Assembly (NCBI GenBank): GCA_016178785.1
Contig: JACOSO010000016.1
Coordinates: 28,390 to 92,389 of the forward strand
Length of the DNA: 64,000 nucleotides
Reading direction: 5' to 3'
DNA from: Bacteroidota bacterium
GTDB lineage: Bacteria > Bacteroidota > Bacteroidia > Cytophagales > Cyclobacteriaceae
The notes under the pieces were generated by a model. That model was not told where the DNA came from, searched no databases, and was given only the letters and a program-made list of their open reading frames with translations. Positions within the stretch are counted from its first letter, which is position 1; every line of letters starts with the position of its first letter. The position numbers were made by a program, and so were the translations under genes. Below, piece after piece: positions 1-8,912 of this stretch.

Positions 1-132
1 TCAGAAGCACTTTCCATTGGACAAAAACAAAAACGGATTATGGATGACGTGATGCAACGAAATAATATAGAAGCAACATGGGAACAATTGGATTTTGTAT
101 CTATCGTGAATAAATTGGAAATGCATGCCTAA
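1..132 (+). CDS. C-terminal end of an unidentified protein (partial)
   Basis: An open frame runs from the first base to a TAA at 130-132 and encodes 43 residues ending KLEMHA. Its last 8 bases overlap the ATG of the nucleoside phosphorylase gene, which suggests translational coupling in one operon. The visible part is charged and probably helical, with no motif I can name. The gene starts left of the window. Confidence 0.6.
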   Translation, partial: SEALSIGQKQKRIMDDVMQRNNIEATWEQLDFVSIVNKLEMHA

Positions 133-982
133 AATTTCTGAGACCGATCTCCTGCTTAATCCTGACGGAAGTGTCTATCACCTTAATCTGTTGCCTAAGC
201 ACATCAGTGACACTGTTATAGCCGTAGGCGATCCGAGTCGCGTGTACATGGTAAGTCAGTTTTTTGATGACATAGATTTCGAGATGAATAAGCGCGAGTT
301 CATTACTCATGTAGGAAAATTCAATGGGAAAAAAATAACCGTTATCAGCACAGGCATTGGCACTGACAATGTTGAAATATTTTTTTCCGAACTCGATGCG
401 CTTGTCAATGTGGACTTGAAAACACGCGAGATAAAACCACGAAAGAAAAAATTAAAAGTCATTCGCATCGGAACTTCAGGCGCATTGCAAGAAGATATTG
501 CCGTTGGTTCGTTTTTAGTTTCCGACTATGCCGTAGGCTTTGACAACTTGATGAACTTTTACGACCTGCCAATGAACGATGAAGAAGCCGGCCTCGCTCA
601 CGATATTCAGAAAAAAGCAGGTTTATCATTTATGCCTTATGTTGTGCGTGGTTCAGAGAATTTGATCGAACAAATCGGTTTTGATATTCCGAAAGGAAAT
701 ACGGTGACGAGCCCCGGTTTCTACGCACCACAAGGAAGGACACTTCGTGCGCCTGTTCGTTTGCCCAATTTACTGGAAGACTTGAATTACTATCATAAAG
801 GAGATTTCTGGCTCACCAACTTTGAAATGGAAACGGCCGGTTACTATGCCATGGCACGATTACTAGGACATGAAGCCTTGAGCGTGAACGCCATTCTTGC
901 CAATCGAATAAAGAATAAATTTGCCAAAGACCCCAACAAGGTCATTGAATCGCTTATCAAGAAAGTACTTGAGCGAGTTTAA
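125..982 (+). CDS. Nucleoside phosphorylase, uridine phosphorylase-like (NP-I family)
   Basis: Probable cytosolic enzyme that splits (uridine-type) nucleosides with phosphate into base and ribose-1-phosphate, for pyrimidine salvage. The 285-residue length fits the family. The phosphate-site motif GDPSR lies at about residues 35-39, the IGTSGAL core strand near 115, and the ribose-binding FEMETAGYYAMA stretch near 237-248 has the EMET signature of the NP-I fold. The start at 125 overlaps the preceding partial gene by 8 bases. The base specificity (uridine rather than purine) is inferred from overall resemblance and is less certain than the family. Confidence 0.85.
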   Translation: MPKISETDLLLNPDGSVYHLNLLPKHISDTVIAVGDPSRVYMVSQFFDDIDFEMNKREFITHVGKFNGKKITVISTGIGTDNVEIFFSELDALVNVDLKTREIKPRKKKLKVIRIGTSGALQEDIAVGSFLVSDYAVGFDNLMNFYDLPMNDEEAGLAHDIQKKAGLSFMPYVVRGSENLIEQIGFDIPKGNTVTSPGFYAPQGRTLRAPVRLPNLLEDLNYYHKGDFWLTNFEMETAGYYAMARLLGHEALSVNAILANRIKNKFAKDPNKVIESLIKKVLERV

Positions 983-1230
983 GCAGTGGTTATGCTGTCC
1001 ATGCGCAAAATGTGCCTACCGGCATTGAAAGGATCGTCATTATAGAATCCCGAAAGAATGCGGTGAGCAATTTGCTCGATCACCAACTCATCATCTGATT
1101 TACTTTGTTTGCCTTGCCAAAAAACGCGTTGAGGATGTTTCTTCATGTCATCCACATAAGCTTTGGCATGGGAGTATTGCTCGTTGGTGAACGTGATGGT
1201 AAAGCAGGTTCTAACTTTTTGTGTGTCCAT
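979..1230 (-). CDS. Conserved-looking small hypothetical protein
   Basis: An 83-residue soluble protein with no signal peptide, membrane segment or known motif. It reads as a mixed alpha/beta domain with a charged middle (DDMKKHPQR, SKSDDELVIEQIAHRIL). Its stop overlaps the stop of the convergent nucleoside phosphorylase gene by 4 bases. The clean start, the sensible amino-acid composition and the lack of a competing gene support it as real. Its function is unknown. Confidence 0.55.
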   Translation of the reverse strand: MDTQKVRTCFTITFTNEQYSHAKAYVDDMKKHPQRVFWQGKQSKSDDELVIEQIAHRILSGFYNDDPFNAGRHILRMDSITTA

Positions 1231-1326
1231 AGTCTAGAAATTACAACTTAGGTTTCGCAACTATTGTGCCTGAGTCTTTGCACTAAATTTCTGGAATTAA
1301 TGATTTCCAATCAACCTTCTCGTTCG

Positions 1327-1350
1327 TTCGCGGACAAAAATGTCCGTGAA
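1327..1350. promoter_or_regulatory. Orphan inverted repeat CGGACA-aaaa-TGTCCG
   Basis: The arms TTCGCGGACA and TGTCCGTGAA match at nine of ten positions around an AAAA spacer. The repeat lies just beyond the ribD stop (minus strand) and is not followed by a T-tract on either strand, so it is a poor intrinsic terminator. It looks like a dimeric repressor operator or a stray repeat. The binder is unknown. Confidence 0.35.
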
Positions 1351-1355
1351 TGAAA

Positions 1356-2381
1356 TTATAACGGAGAAAAAAATTCCAGTCTATCGCTTTGAATGAATTG
1401 TTCAGATGTCAGTATACCGTGAAAAACCGGGGCCTTAATTCCATCACCAAAAGTGCGGGAGGAAGTAAAGACCCTTGCCTGGTCCCAAAGTTTCGCATCG
1501 ATAAAAAGTTGAAGGGTCTGTGCTCCTCCTTCTATAATTACTGATTGGATTTTTTGTCCCTGTAAATCGTTAACTAAATCGCCAATAAAATTATTTTCAT
1601 CCAGCCGAACAAAAAGCAAATCTACATGTTCTTCATGCCTCAACACGTTATAGCAAATCGTTTTTGTTTTCTTGTCAAACAAATGAAGATGAGAGTTTAA
1701 TCGTAGAAAGCGGTCAATCACAATGCGGGTTGGGTTTCTTCCACTCCAGTCTCTGACGGTGAGCAATGGATTATCGTGAGAGGCTGTTCTCGTGCCTACC
1801 AAAACGGCATCTTCTTCGGTTCGCCATTGGTGAACGAGCTGTCGCGAAAATTCATTGCTTATCCATTTCGATCCGAAATTTTTCTGCGCAACAAATCCAT
1901 CTGATGTTTGAGCCCATTTTAGGATAATGTACGGTTTTCGCTTCTCCGCGAAAGTGAAAAACCGTTTGTTCAATTCACGACCTTCTTTTTCTAAAACCCC
2001 GGTAACCAATTCAATCCCTGCCTCTTTTAATTTCTTAATCCCATTTCCGCTCACCTGGGGATTTGTATCAACATTCGCAATCAAGACTTTCTTGACCTGA
2101 TGTTTGACAAGCAGGTCAGTACAAGGAGGAGTTTTGCCAAAATGCGAACATGGCTCGAGGTTTACGTAAACTGTGCTCTCTTTTAAAAGAGATTTATTTT
2201 CAACAGATTCAATGGCATTGACTTCGGCATGAGCATCACCAAATTTTTTGTGCCAGCCTTCACCGATGATTTTATTATCGTGCACAATCACACAACCAAC
2301 CCTCGGATTGGGACTCACGTGTCCGATGCCAAGTCTTGCCAATTCTAAGGCACGCTGCATGAAAAGCTCATCGGGTGTCAT
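1356..2381 (-). CDS. ribD: Riboflavin biosynthesis bifunctional deaminase/reductase RibD
   Basis: Cytosolic enzyme for the second and third steps of riboflavin synthesis: deamination of the diaminopyrimidine, then NADPH reduction of its ribosyl side chain. The N-terminal deaminase domain has the zinc site His51-Ala-Glu53 and PCSHFGKTPPC (Cys78, Cys87). The C-terminal reductase domain begins near residue 150 (KPYIILKWAQTSDG) and includes the IEGGAQT nucleotide loop. The 341-residue length is normal for the family. It is divergent from prmC, with the two start regions nearly touching. Confidence 0.93.
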   Translation of the reverse strand: MTPDELFMQRALELARLGIGHVSPNPRVGCVIVHDNKIIGEGWHKKFGDAHAEVNAIESVENKSLLKESTVYVNLEPCSHFGKTPPCTDLLVKHQVKKVLIANVDTNPQVSGNGIKKLKEAGIELVTGVLEKEGRELNKRFFTFAEKRKPYIILKWAQTSDGFVAQKNFGSKWISNEFSRQLVHQWRTEEDAVLVGTRTASHDNPLLTVRDWSGRNPTRIVIDRFLRLNSHLHLFDKKTKTICYNVLRHEEHVDLLFVRLDENNFIGDLVNDLQGQKIQSVIIEGGAQTLQLFIDAKLWDQARVFTSSRTFGDGIKAPVFHGILTSEQFIQSDRLEFFSPL

Positions 2382-2404
2382 CGGCTTTTGTTATCATTGC
2401 AAAG

Positions 2405-3244
2405 ATGATTCGGAAGTTAACTAATTCCAAAGCTGTTTTTCGGTTGATCAAATCGCGATTGACCTTAGACGACCCTGATGAGGCTCATGCCATTGCTTTG
2501 GCAATCATGGAGAAATATTATGGATTCAATTTAACCGACATTCTTTCAGGAAAAGACGTTGAAAATATTGACTTCTCTCTAATCATCGAGCGGATTAATC
2601 AACATGAGCCCATTCAATACATTCTTGGCGAGGCAGTTTTTTATGGAAGAAAATTCAAGGTTAACTCCTCCGTTTTAATTCCCAGACCTGAAACCGAGTT
2701 GCTCGTTCAGGAAGTGATTAATGAAAATTTTGTTTCTCCCCGCATTTTAGAAATTGGTACAGGTAGCGGTTGCATTGCAATCGCTCTAAAACTTGAGATC
2801 CCTGCATCCCAAGTTTACTCGCTCGACATCAGTGAAAATGCAATCAGTGTAGCGAAAGAAAATGCTGCCGCTTTAAAAGCAGAAGTAGAATTTATTCATA
2901 AAGATTTTCTTCAAGATTTTTCGATAGAACCGTTTGATGTTATCGTAAGTAATCCTCCTTACATAAAGGAATCTGAAAAAACATCGATGAGGCCAAACGT
3001 ATTGGAGCACGAGCCTCACCAGGCGCTCTTTGTTCCTAATGAAGACCCCCTGCTCTTTTACAAAGCAATCGCTTCTAAAAGCAAATCGCTACTCAAACCC
3101 GGTGGCAAAATTTTTGTCGAGATCAACGAACAGTTTGGTGAAGCCATAAAAGAATTATTTGAAAACACTTCGTTTCATCAGGTCGAAATCATCAAGGACT
3201 TTGACGATAAGCACCGGATAGTGACTGCAACATACTCCTACTGA
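2405..3244 (+). CDS. prmC: Release factor glutamine methyltransferase PrmC (HemK)
   Basis: SAM-dependent methyltransferase that modifies the GGQ glutamine of peptide release factors. From the ATG at 2405 it has 279 residues. The SAM-binding loop IGTGSG is at about 117-122 and the catalytic NPPY at 183-186. An N-terminal helical domain precedes a typical class I fold. An in-frame start at 2375 would add ten residues overlapping the divergent ribD start and would not resemble the family, so 2405 is preferred. Confidence 0.92.
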   Translation: MIRKLTNSKAVFRLIKSRLTLDDPDEAHAIALAIMEKYYGFNLTDILSGKDVENIDFSLIIERINQHEPIQYILGEAVFYGRKFKVNSSVLIPRPETELLVQEVINENFVSPRILEIGTGSGCIAIALKLEIPASQVYSLDISENAISVAKENAAALKAEVEFIHKDFLQDFSIEPFDVIVSNPPYIKESEKTSMRPNVLEHEPHQALFVPNEDPLLFYKAIASKSKSLLKPGGKIFVEINEQFGEAIKELFENTSFHQVEIIKDFDDKHRIVTATYSY

Positions 3245-3413
3245 ATTCAGGGTTTCAAAAAAATCAAGCGCAATTCGCCCTGACCTGGTTCAATGAGCAT
3301 ACCGTCCTCTATCGATTGCAAAAGGGAAATAGGCATGGGTTTAGGAGGCAATATAGAGGGTTGATCGGCCTACCAGAGAATGAACGAATTTTCCATAGGA
3401 CAAACTCCCATCT

Positions 3414-3428
3414 AAACTGATTCAGTTT
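3414..3428. promoter_or_regulatory. 15-bp palindrome upstream of a secreted protein gene
   Basis: AAACTGA-T-TCAGTTT is a perfect inverted repeat 90 bp upstream of the chosen ATG at 3518. No T-run follows. It could be an operator for the downstream gene. The rest of the gap 3245-3517 shows no gene on either strand. Confidence 0.3.
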
Positions 3429-3517
3429 GAATATATGCTTTAAACTATGGTATGGTTTCAGCCAAAATATATAACTGGGCTATACGTGATTCAAGCTTGG
3501 GCAATGCCACAGTAAAG

Positions 3518-4129
3518 ATGAGCAGAGTTCTGTATATCATTCATCTGATTTTATTCTCTTTAGCTTTTATTAAAATAAATTATACAAACGCCCAGGGTTC
3601 AGAAATTGTGCGTACTAAGATGGATACCCTTCGTGTTTTAAACGGCCGTCTCAAAGTTCTTTTGAAAACAAGCACATTCACTGTGATGAAAACTGATCAG
3701 CTCCTGCTCATGTACTCATCTTCCTTTACAGGACAAATACTTCGCGCTGACGGTTTTAAGATTGGCGAAAATTCTACAATAAGGTTCTATCAGACCAACA
3801 TTGAAAATTCCCAGAGCAATGACGGTGGCTTATCTACATGGAAACTCATCCTATCGTTTACTGATCAAATCCCTGAGAGTCAATGGATCGGGAGTGGCGT
3901 GGAACGAATGAGCAACGGCTTTCTCTATTTTGTCAAATTAGTATCACATGAAAGACCCGAACAGTTTTTCAAATTTGTTTTCTTTTACATCGACAACAAA
4001 CTCGCCTTTAGTTTATTTCAATGCCCTGTTTATCCTTTACAAGCTTATCCAACCGAACCTGAAAAGTATTTAAGCTTTGTTGTCAACGATCCCCACCCTT
4101 CCAGGTTCACTGGTTTTCAAAAGAAGTAA
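3518..4129 (+). CDS. Secreted hypothetical protein
   Basis: A protein of about 203 residues with a Sec signal peptide (MSRVLYIIHLILFSLAFIKI, cleavage probably after TNAQG), then a periplasmic or surface domain rich in beta strands. No recognised domain. An upstream in-frame ATG at 3452 would bury the signal peptide behind 22 polar residues, so the start at 3518 is preferred. It stands alone between prmC and a USP gene. Function unknown. Confidence 0.55.
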   Translation: MSRVLYIIHLILFSLAFIKINYTNAQGSEIVRTKMDTLRVLNGRLKVLLKTSTFTVMKTDQLLLMYSSSFTGQILRADGFKIGENSTIRFYQTNIENSQSNDGGLSTWKLILSFTDQIPESQWIGSGVERMSNGFLYFVKLVSHERPEQFFKFVFFYIDNKLAFSLFQCPVYPLQAYPTEPEKYLSFVVNDPHPSRFTGFQKK

Positions 4130-4216
4130 CCAAGTCTTTAAGCAGAACATCGATTAGCCTTTAAAAGTGCTTACCACCTGAATGCCGCAAAAAAGCGTCA
4201 TTGCCTTCTAAAAACA

Positions 4217-4281
4217 TGACAAAAATCAATGATCTTCTAAGTTTAGGTCAGGGGATAATTGCTACAAATAGGTAAAATTTG
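4217..4281 (+). promoter_or_regulatory. FNR-type site plus -7 box, USP promoter
   Basis: TGACAAAAATCA at 4217-4228 fits TGAY-N4-RTCA. Exactly 57 bp downstream (start to start) lies AAAATTTG at 4274-4281, a five-of-six match to the Bacteroidota -7 box TAnnTTTG. The USP start codon follows at 4329. The same spacing recurs at six other perfect-core promoters in the window. The regulator is inferred, not shown. Confidence 0.6.
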
Positions 4282-4328
4282 ATTCATCTGACACTGCAAT
4301 ATTTCCCGCCAAACAAAATTTCCCGGTC

Positions 4329-5183
4329 ATGAAAAAAATACTCGTTCCCACAGATTTTTCCAAGCCCTCTCAGTGGGCGCTGGAGACTGCAATCGGCATA
4401 GCGAAAAAAACAAAGGCCGAAATTATTTTACTCCATGTAATTGAAAAGCCTACAGACGGTTCTTTCAATGTGGAAGGCCAGGTATTTGATTATACCGATC
4501 AGGAGGAGAAACTTTTTACATTGATGCTCATTAAAAAAGGTAAAAGTCAATTAGAAGAAACGGCACAAGCAGCCGAGACTTCAGATGTGGCTATACAAAC
4601 AGAGTTGAGGATTGGCAATCCGTTTCATGGAATTCGGGCGATCATTACTGACCATAAAGTTGATTTAGTAGTGATGGGCACATCGGGCCGTACAAGACTT
4701 GAAGAAGCTTTAGTCGGCTCGAATACGGAAAAAGTCGTGCGATATTCAAGGCGTCCCGTCTTTTCGATTCACGAAAAACCAACTACCACGGAATACAAAA
4801 ACATTGTTTATGCAACTTCGCTCAACGAAAACGAAAAATCCTTCGCAGAAATTGTTAAGCAGATGCAAGAAACCTACGATGCTACCTTGCATATGGTAAG
4901 GATCAATACGCCAATGGTATTTCAGCCCGACTACCTGGTAAAAAAGACAATGGAAAATTTTGCTCGAAAATTGAATCTCAAAAATTTCACGCTAAATATT
5001 TTCAGCGACTACGATGAAGAAGAAGGGATAATTCATTTTGCTTCCAGTATTAAAGCAGATGCAATTGCCATGGCCACACATGGCCGTACCGGGTTCGCAC
5101 ATGTGCTTGCACGAAGTATTGCTGAAGATGTGGTGAACCACTCCTCCATGCCAGTGTTGACTTACATTACAAGAGGGGATTGA
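4329..5183 (+). CDS. Universal stress protein, tandem UspA domains
   Basis: A 284-residue cytosolic protein with two UspA domains. The first (KKILVPTDFSKPSQWAL) ends in the ATP-loop-like VVMGTSGRTRLEEALVGSNTE, and the second (NIVYATSL) ends in AMATHGRTGFAHVLARSIAE. Both loops keep the G-x2-G-x9-G-[ST]-like pattern associated with nucleotide binding. It is a full-length paralogue of the USP at 29887 and more distant from the one at 21295. It is a monocistronic gene behind an FNR-like promoter, so a low-oxygen or growth-arrest role is likely. Confidence 0.88.
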   Translation: MKKILVPTDFSKPSQWALETAIGIAKKTKAEIILLHVIEKPTDGSFNVEGQVFDYTDQEEKLFTLMLIKKGKSQLEETAQAAETSDVAIQTELRIGNPFHGIRAIITDHKVDLVVMGTSGRTRLEEALVGSNTEKVVRYSRRPVFSIHEKPTTTEYKNIVYATSLNENEKSFAEIVKQMQETYDATLHMVRINTPMVFQPDYLVKKTMENFARKLNLKNFTLNIFSDYDEEEGIIHFASSIKADAIAMATHGRTGFAHVLARSIAEDVVNHSSMPVLTYITRGD

Positions 5184-5229
5184 AATCAACAAATTAATAC
5201 TGCAGAGAAAGCTCTTGGTGGTTAAATTC

Positions 5230-5649
5230 TTATTTAGCCTTAAGTGTTCTAATGTAATTCACCAAACTCCAGGTATCGGATTCGTCAGGGACTTTCTTCT
5301 TAAATGTGGGCATCTCATCGCGGCCTTCAATGATTTTATAAAACAACGAGCCGTCACTTTGCTTTTGGACTACGTCTTTGGCGAAGTCAGCCATTTCAGT
5401 TTCAAGCTCTCCAGCCTTCGTTCCATCGCCAGCACCCTTCTTCCCGTGGCACGATTGACAGTGTTTGGCCCAAAGTTCTTTTCCTGTTTGCAAAGATTCA
5501 CCATCTGACTTTACAGGGTTTGTCTTTTTTGCGAAGGAATCGGGTACATTCCATGGCTTAGCCTGAAAAAAAGTAAAAGAATATAAACCAATGGTTACAA
5601 CTAATACTGCAATAAGAACATGATTTTTAAAATAAGCACTTGTGTTCAT
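5230..5649 (-). CDS. Membrane-anchored cytochrome c, last gene of the NrfD operon
   Basis: A small class I cytochrome c of about 139 residues. A single N-terminal hydrophobic segment (residues 10-29) acts as an uncleaved anchor or signal, so the haem domain is periplasmic. Haem attachment is CQSCH (Cys64, Cys67, His68) and the probable axial ligand is Met113 in RDEMPTF. A longer frame begins at 5697, but the ATG at 5649 (MNTSAYFKNH) puts the hydrophobic segment at the N-terminus as expected. It is probably the electron exit or entry carrier of the NrfD module upstream. Confidence 0.82.
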   Translation of the reverse strand: MNTSAYFKNHVLIAVLVVTIGLYSFTFFQAKPWNVPDSFAKKTNPVKSDGESLQTGKELWAKHCQSCHGKKGAGDGTKAGELETEMADFAKDVVQKQSDGSLFYKIIEGRDEMPTFKKKVPDESDTWSLVNYIRTLKAK

Positions 5650-5680
5650 ACAATTTGTGTTTAAAATGAAGATAACTATT

Positions 5681-6556
5681 TCATTGCTCAAGACCAACCT
5701 TACGAATTCTGAAAATCAGAGAGAACAAGTAGAAGATTAGCCCCCATACGGTGAAGATGACGAGATTTGGAAACACTAATAACCAAATTGGAGTTTTATC
5801 TCTTGCTGCCCACAAACTCCTTTCATAAAAACTTCGATCCACTTTTTGTGGGACACCCCATTTAGCGTACTTCAGTGCAATGATTGTACCATAGCTTTCA
5901 TTGTCTTCTACCTTAGCTCCGATAATGATATTACCTTTGGCATCTCCGGGAATAGTGGCTTTAAAATTAAGATCTACTGAAACATCCCCCGTTTCGTTTG
6001 TAGTGAGCGCGTTTTCTGAGAGTGACAGATCACTAAAAATTCTCCGAACAAAAATTTTCATTTCAGTCTCCGGCACCTCAATCCATTTGCCTTCTTTCAA
6101 GGCCCGGAGCTTCGCACTTATTTTCCTGGTGCTGTCGACCTCAGAAATAGAAAGGTCAATTCTCGCTTTGGCGATCTCGATCTCAGTTGACTGCTCGTTA
6201 TAATCTTTGCCTTCGGCTACAAATGCGGCTAACTTGAAAGGCGACACAGAATCCAATTTGAGTATAATTGCATCAGGCAATTCAATTGATGCGATTCCTT
6301 TTCTATTAGTCTTTGCTTTTCCCAAAGAATTGCCTGGCGTTTGCTCGCCAAGAAAAAATTCAACTTCAACATCACCAACAGCTTCAAATTTCTTTCCACG
6401 CTTGGATTTTGCTGTTGCGCTCACCTCATAGGACTGATCGTTGATTTGCAAGTAGTTCAAACCAAGCTTTATGGATTTTTTTTCCTCCTGTGCTGAAGAG
6501 ATGAATGTATTCAGCAACAAGAGTGTGGTAAGTATTATAAAATTACATCTTTCCAT
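5681..6556 (-). CDS. Periplasmic beta-sandwich protein with C-terminal membrane anchor
   Basis: A 291-residue protein with a cleavable signal peptide (to about SSAQ, residue 22), then roughly 230 residues that look like two immunoglobulin-like beta-sandwich repeats, then one transmembrane helix near residues 258-282 and a short basic cytoplasmic tail (FRIRKVGLEQ). I do not recognise the family. Its start overlaps the end of the NrfD gene by 14 bases, so the two are translationally coupled. It is probably an accessory or scaffold subunit of the NrfD complex, which is an inference from position and topology only. Confidence 0.7.
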   Translation of the reverse strand: MERCNFIILTTLLLLNTFISSAQEEKKSIKLGLNYLQINDQSYEVSATAKSKRGKKFEAVGDVEVEFFLGEQTPGNSLGKAKTNRKGIASIELPDAIILKLDSVSPFKLAAFVAEGKDYNEQSTEIEIAKARIDLSISEVDSTRKISAKLRALKEGKWIEVPETEMKIFVRRIFSDLSLSENALTTNETGDVSVDLNFKATIPGDAKGNIIIGAKVEDNESYGTIIALKYAKWGVPQKVDRSFYERSLWAARDKTPIWLLVFPNLVIFTVWGLIFYLFSLIFRIRKVGLEQ

Positions 6557-7865
6557 GATCAGCCAGTTTTAATGGTAGCACTCTTTCCTCGATAGTTTCA
6601 TGTATCGGAATGATTGGAAAAAACCGAACAAAGAATGTGACGATCAGCAATGCTCCGGCTAACGTGCTAATGGTGATAGCCCACTCTTCCCACGTTGGAA
6701 AATAATTTTTGTAGTTTTCGGGAACGTCATACATCGGGAGAAAAGGACTCAGTAATGTTGGCGCAACAATCAGGAAGCGCTTAAACCAGGCCCCCACGAC
6801 TACCAACATTCCCATTACGAACATCGGCATCGGTTTTCTTCCTTGCGGAAATAATAGAACGATCACAGGCACGATCATTCCAAGGATAATCACTGACCAG
6901 AATAACAAAGAAAACTCTCCAGTGAACAAGCTCATCAAATGATGCTCCTCCGCCTTCTTCATTTTAAATGCAGGTACTAAATATTCGTTCACATTGAAGT
7001 AGAGATACAGCAGCGCCAGCATTACCAGCACTTTTCCCATGTTATCAAAGTGCTTTTCAGTAATATAATTTTCGAGCTTATAATTCCTTCTAAAAACATA
7101 CATTGCCACCACCACTCCACCCGCTCCAACCAGAAAAGCTCCTGAAACAAAGTATGCCCCGAAATTAGTGCTGTCCCATCCGGGCCGATAGGTAGTAGCA
7201 AAGAGCCAGGACGTCACGGTGTGTATAGATAGGGCTATGGGAATAATCATAATTGAAATAATCTTCACAGCTTTCTTGCTCATTCTGATTTGAAGGTGAG
7301 TTCCTTTCCAGAATGAGCCCAGAAATTTATACCACCACTGTCCGATCTTTCCTCCACTTTTACTCGCAATGAGTATGGGCAGGTCAGGCAACAAGGGAAG
7401 ATACAAAAACAGAATACTTAACATGAGATATGTGGTGATCACAATCACATCCCACATGATTGGTGATTGCAGCCTTGCAAAGAGAAACAAATTCATAAAG
7501 CGATCTGGTCGCCCCATGTCGACAATAATTGCGAGTGATGCAAAAATGATAGCGGCCACGGCAATGATCTCGGAAATGCGTGTGAGTGGAGTTCTCCAGT
7601 GTACGCCAGTCAGTCTGAATATGGCCGTAATCAGCGAACCCACCAAACTGATGGCCACAAAGAAAACAAAATTGGAAATATAAATTCCCCACGAAGCATA
7701 ATCGCGCATGGCCGTGATCTCTAATCCTTTTTGAATTTGATGGATGTATGCGCCCAACCCTATTGCACAAATAACAATGAGGGAAATTGTCCAGATAACT
7801 CCGGCTCTGCCAAACTCTTGTGGAAGGAGATCAGCTACAATTTTATTTTTTTGATCGGATGACAT
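6543..7865 (-). CDS. NrfD/PsrC-family quinol-interacting membrane subunit
   Basis: An integral membrane protein of about 440 residues with eight to ten hydrophobic helices (for example VIWTISLIVICAIGLGAYIH and later ITISTLAGALLIVTFFVRFF). The ISNFVFFVAISLVGSLITA and TGVHWRTPLTR segments resemble polysulfide-reductase NrfD proteins. These exchange electrons between (mena)quinol and an attached ferredoxin subunit and have no haem. The upstream neighbour encodes just such a Tat-exported ferredoxin. The ATG at 7865 (MSSDQKNKIV) is chosen over a longer frame from 7919 because the extra residues overlap an intergenic GGCAGT repeat. Confidence 0.85.
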   Translation of the reverse strand: MSSDQKNKIVADLLPQEFGRAGVIWTISLIVICAIGLGAYIHQIQKGLEITAMRDYASWGIYISNFVFFVAISLVGSLITAIFRLTGVHWRTPLTRISEIIAVAAIIFASLAIIVDMGRPDRFMNLFLFARLQSPIMWDVIVITTYLMLSILFLYLPLLPDLPILIASKSGGKIGQWWYKFLGSFWKGTHLQIRMSKKAVKIISIMIIPIALSIHTVTSWLFATTYRPGWDSTNFGAYFVSGAFLVGAGGVVVAMYVFRRNYKLENYITEKHFDNMGKVLVMLALLYLYFNVNEYLVPAFKMKKAEEHHLMSLFTGEFSLLFWSVIILGMIVPVIVLLFPQGRKPMPMFVMGMLVVVGAWFKRFLIVAPTLLSPFLPMYDVPENYKNYFPTWEEWAITISTLAGALLIVTFFVRFFPIIPIHETIEERVLPLKLADHGKM

Positions 7866-7900
7866 TCTGATGAATAAGTTTAATCCTTTACAATTTAGAA

Positions 7901-7969
7901 GTAGGCAGTGGGCAGTCACCAGTAGGCAGTAGAGGAATCGAGTCTGCCGACTGCATTCTGCCTACTGCT
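7901..7969. repeat. Degenerate GGCAGT repeat cluster
   Basis: Short direct and inverted copies of GTAGGCAGT / ACTGCCTAC lie between the ferredoxin and NrfD genes. The ferredoxin stop codon (TAG, at 7968-7970 on the minus strand) lies at the edge of this repeat, so the repeat probably arrived at and trimmed the gene end. This kind of low-complexity intergenic word is widespread in Bacteroidota. Confidence 0.6.
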
Positions 7970-8912
7970 AACTTTTTGTCTTGAGTCCATCTTCAAAAGG
8001 GAACGACCGATCTACCGGTGGCAGATAGTAGACACTTGGTTTCGTTCCCAAATCTTCCATGAGGCGATAGCCCGAACGATCGCGGATCAATTCGCTGAAG
8101 CGAACTGTCTCCGAACCATTAGTCACGACATCTTCATTCATGTCGCCAAAATAAAATACACCGTTGGGGCAAGCCGATACACAATGAGGCAGCTCTCCTT
8201 TGCGAACCATATCAGGACAGAAATCACACTTGGAAACCGTACCAATCTTTGGCGGGCAACTTGTTTCAGGTGAATACTGCATCTCGAGCGCTTGAGGTGG
8301 AAGAATAGGTTCCTCCCAATTGAAGACACGAGTAGAGTATGGACAAGCTGCCATACAGAAACGACAACCGATACATCGATCATTATCAATCAACACAATT
8401 CCATCTTGTCTTTTGAAAGTTGCATCCACTGGGCAGACCTTTACACATGGCGGATCATCACAATGCATACATGTAGTTGGTTGCCAAAAGGGTGAAGTGT
8501 GTTCAGCCTCCTGCATCGGATAAATTTTTATCCAGTTTTGATGATCATGAACAAAGTGGGCATGATTACATGCCGATTGACACTTCTTTAAATTATGACA
8601 GTGCGCAAGATCGATCACCATCACAAATTTTTTCCCGGGTATACCCTTCCGTGCTTCTTCATTAGAAACATGAGGTGTTTCAGGAATAGGTTTGAGATAA
8701 GCTTTATCTACTTCAATGATTTCGCCTGTGACCGAAAGAAGCTTTACTTTTTCGCCCGAAGCCTTTGTTTCATTTTCACCAGCCTTAGTAAATGGATCTT
8801 TCGATGAACAAGCCGTGACTGCCGTTGCGACAACCGCAGTCACGGCACCTTTAATAAAATCTCTTCTCGATTTTTGTTCACTGAGCGGAACAATTTTAGG
8901 AAGCTCCGTCAT
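7968..8912 (-). CDS. Tat-exported lipoprotein ferredoxin (NrfC/DmsB-like, four [Fe-S] sites)
   Basis: A 314-residue electron-transfer subunit. The N-terminus has a twin-arginine motif SRRDFI (Arg16-Arg17) followed by a lipobox VTAC (Cys35), so it should sit on the outer face of the inner membrane. Cluster motifs: C105-x5-C111-x3-C115, C148-x2-C151-x4-C156-x3-C160, C180-x2-C183-x2-C186-x3-C190 and C229-x2-C232-x11-C244-x3-C248. The first motif lacks the second cysteine usual in this family (Leu108 stands there), while an extra Cys219 is present. It pairs with the NrfD subunit downstream. No molybdopterin subunit is nearby. Confidence 0.88.
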   Translation of the reverse strand: MTELPKIVPLSEQKSRRDFIKGAVTAVVATAVTACSSKDPFTKAGENETKASGEKVKLLSVTGEIIEVDKAYLKPIPETPHVSNEEARKGIPGKKFVMVIDLAHCHNLKKCQSACNHAHFVHDHQNWIKIYPMQEAEHTSPFWQPTTCMHCDDPPCVKVCPVDATFKRQDGIVLIDNDRCIGCRFCMAACPYSTRVFNWEEPILPPQALEMQYSPETSCPPKIGTVSKCDFCPDMVRKGELPHCVSACPNGVFYFGDMNEDVVTNGSETVRFSELIRDRSGYRLMEDLGTKPSVYYLPPVDRSFPFEDGLKTKS

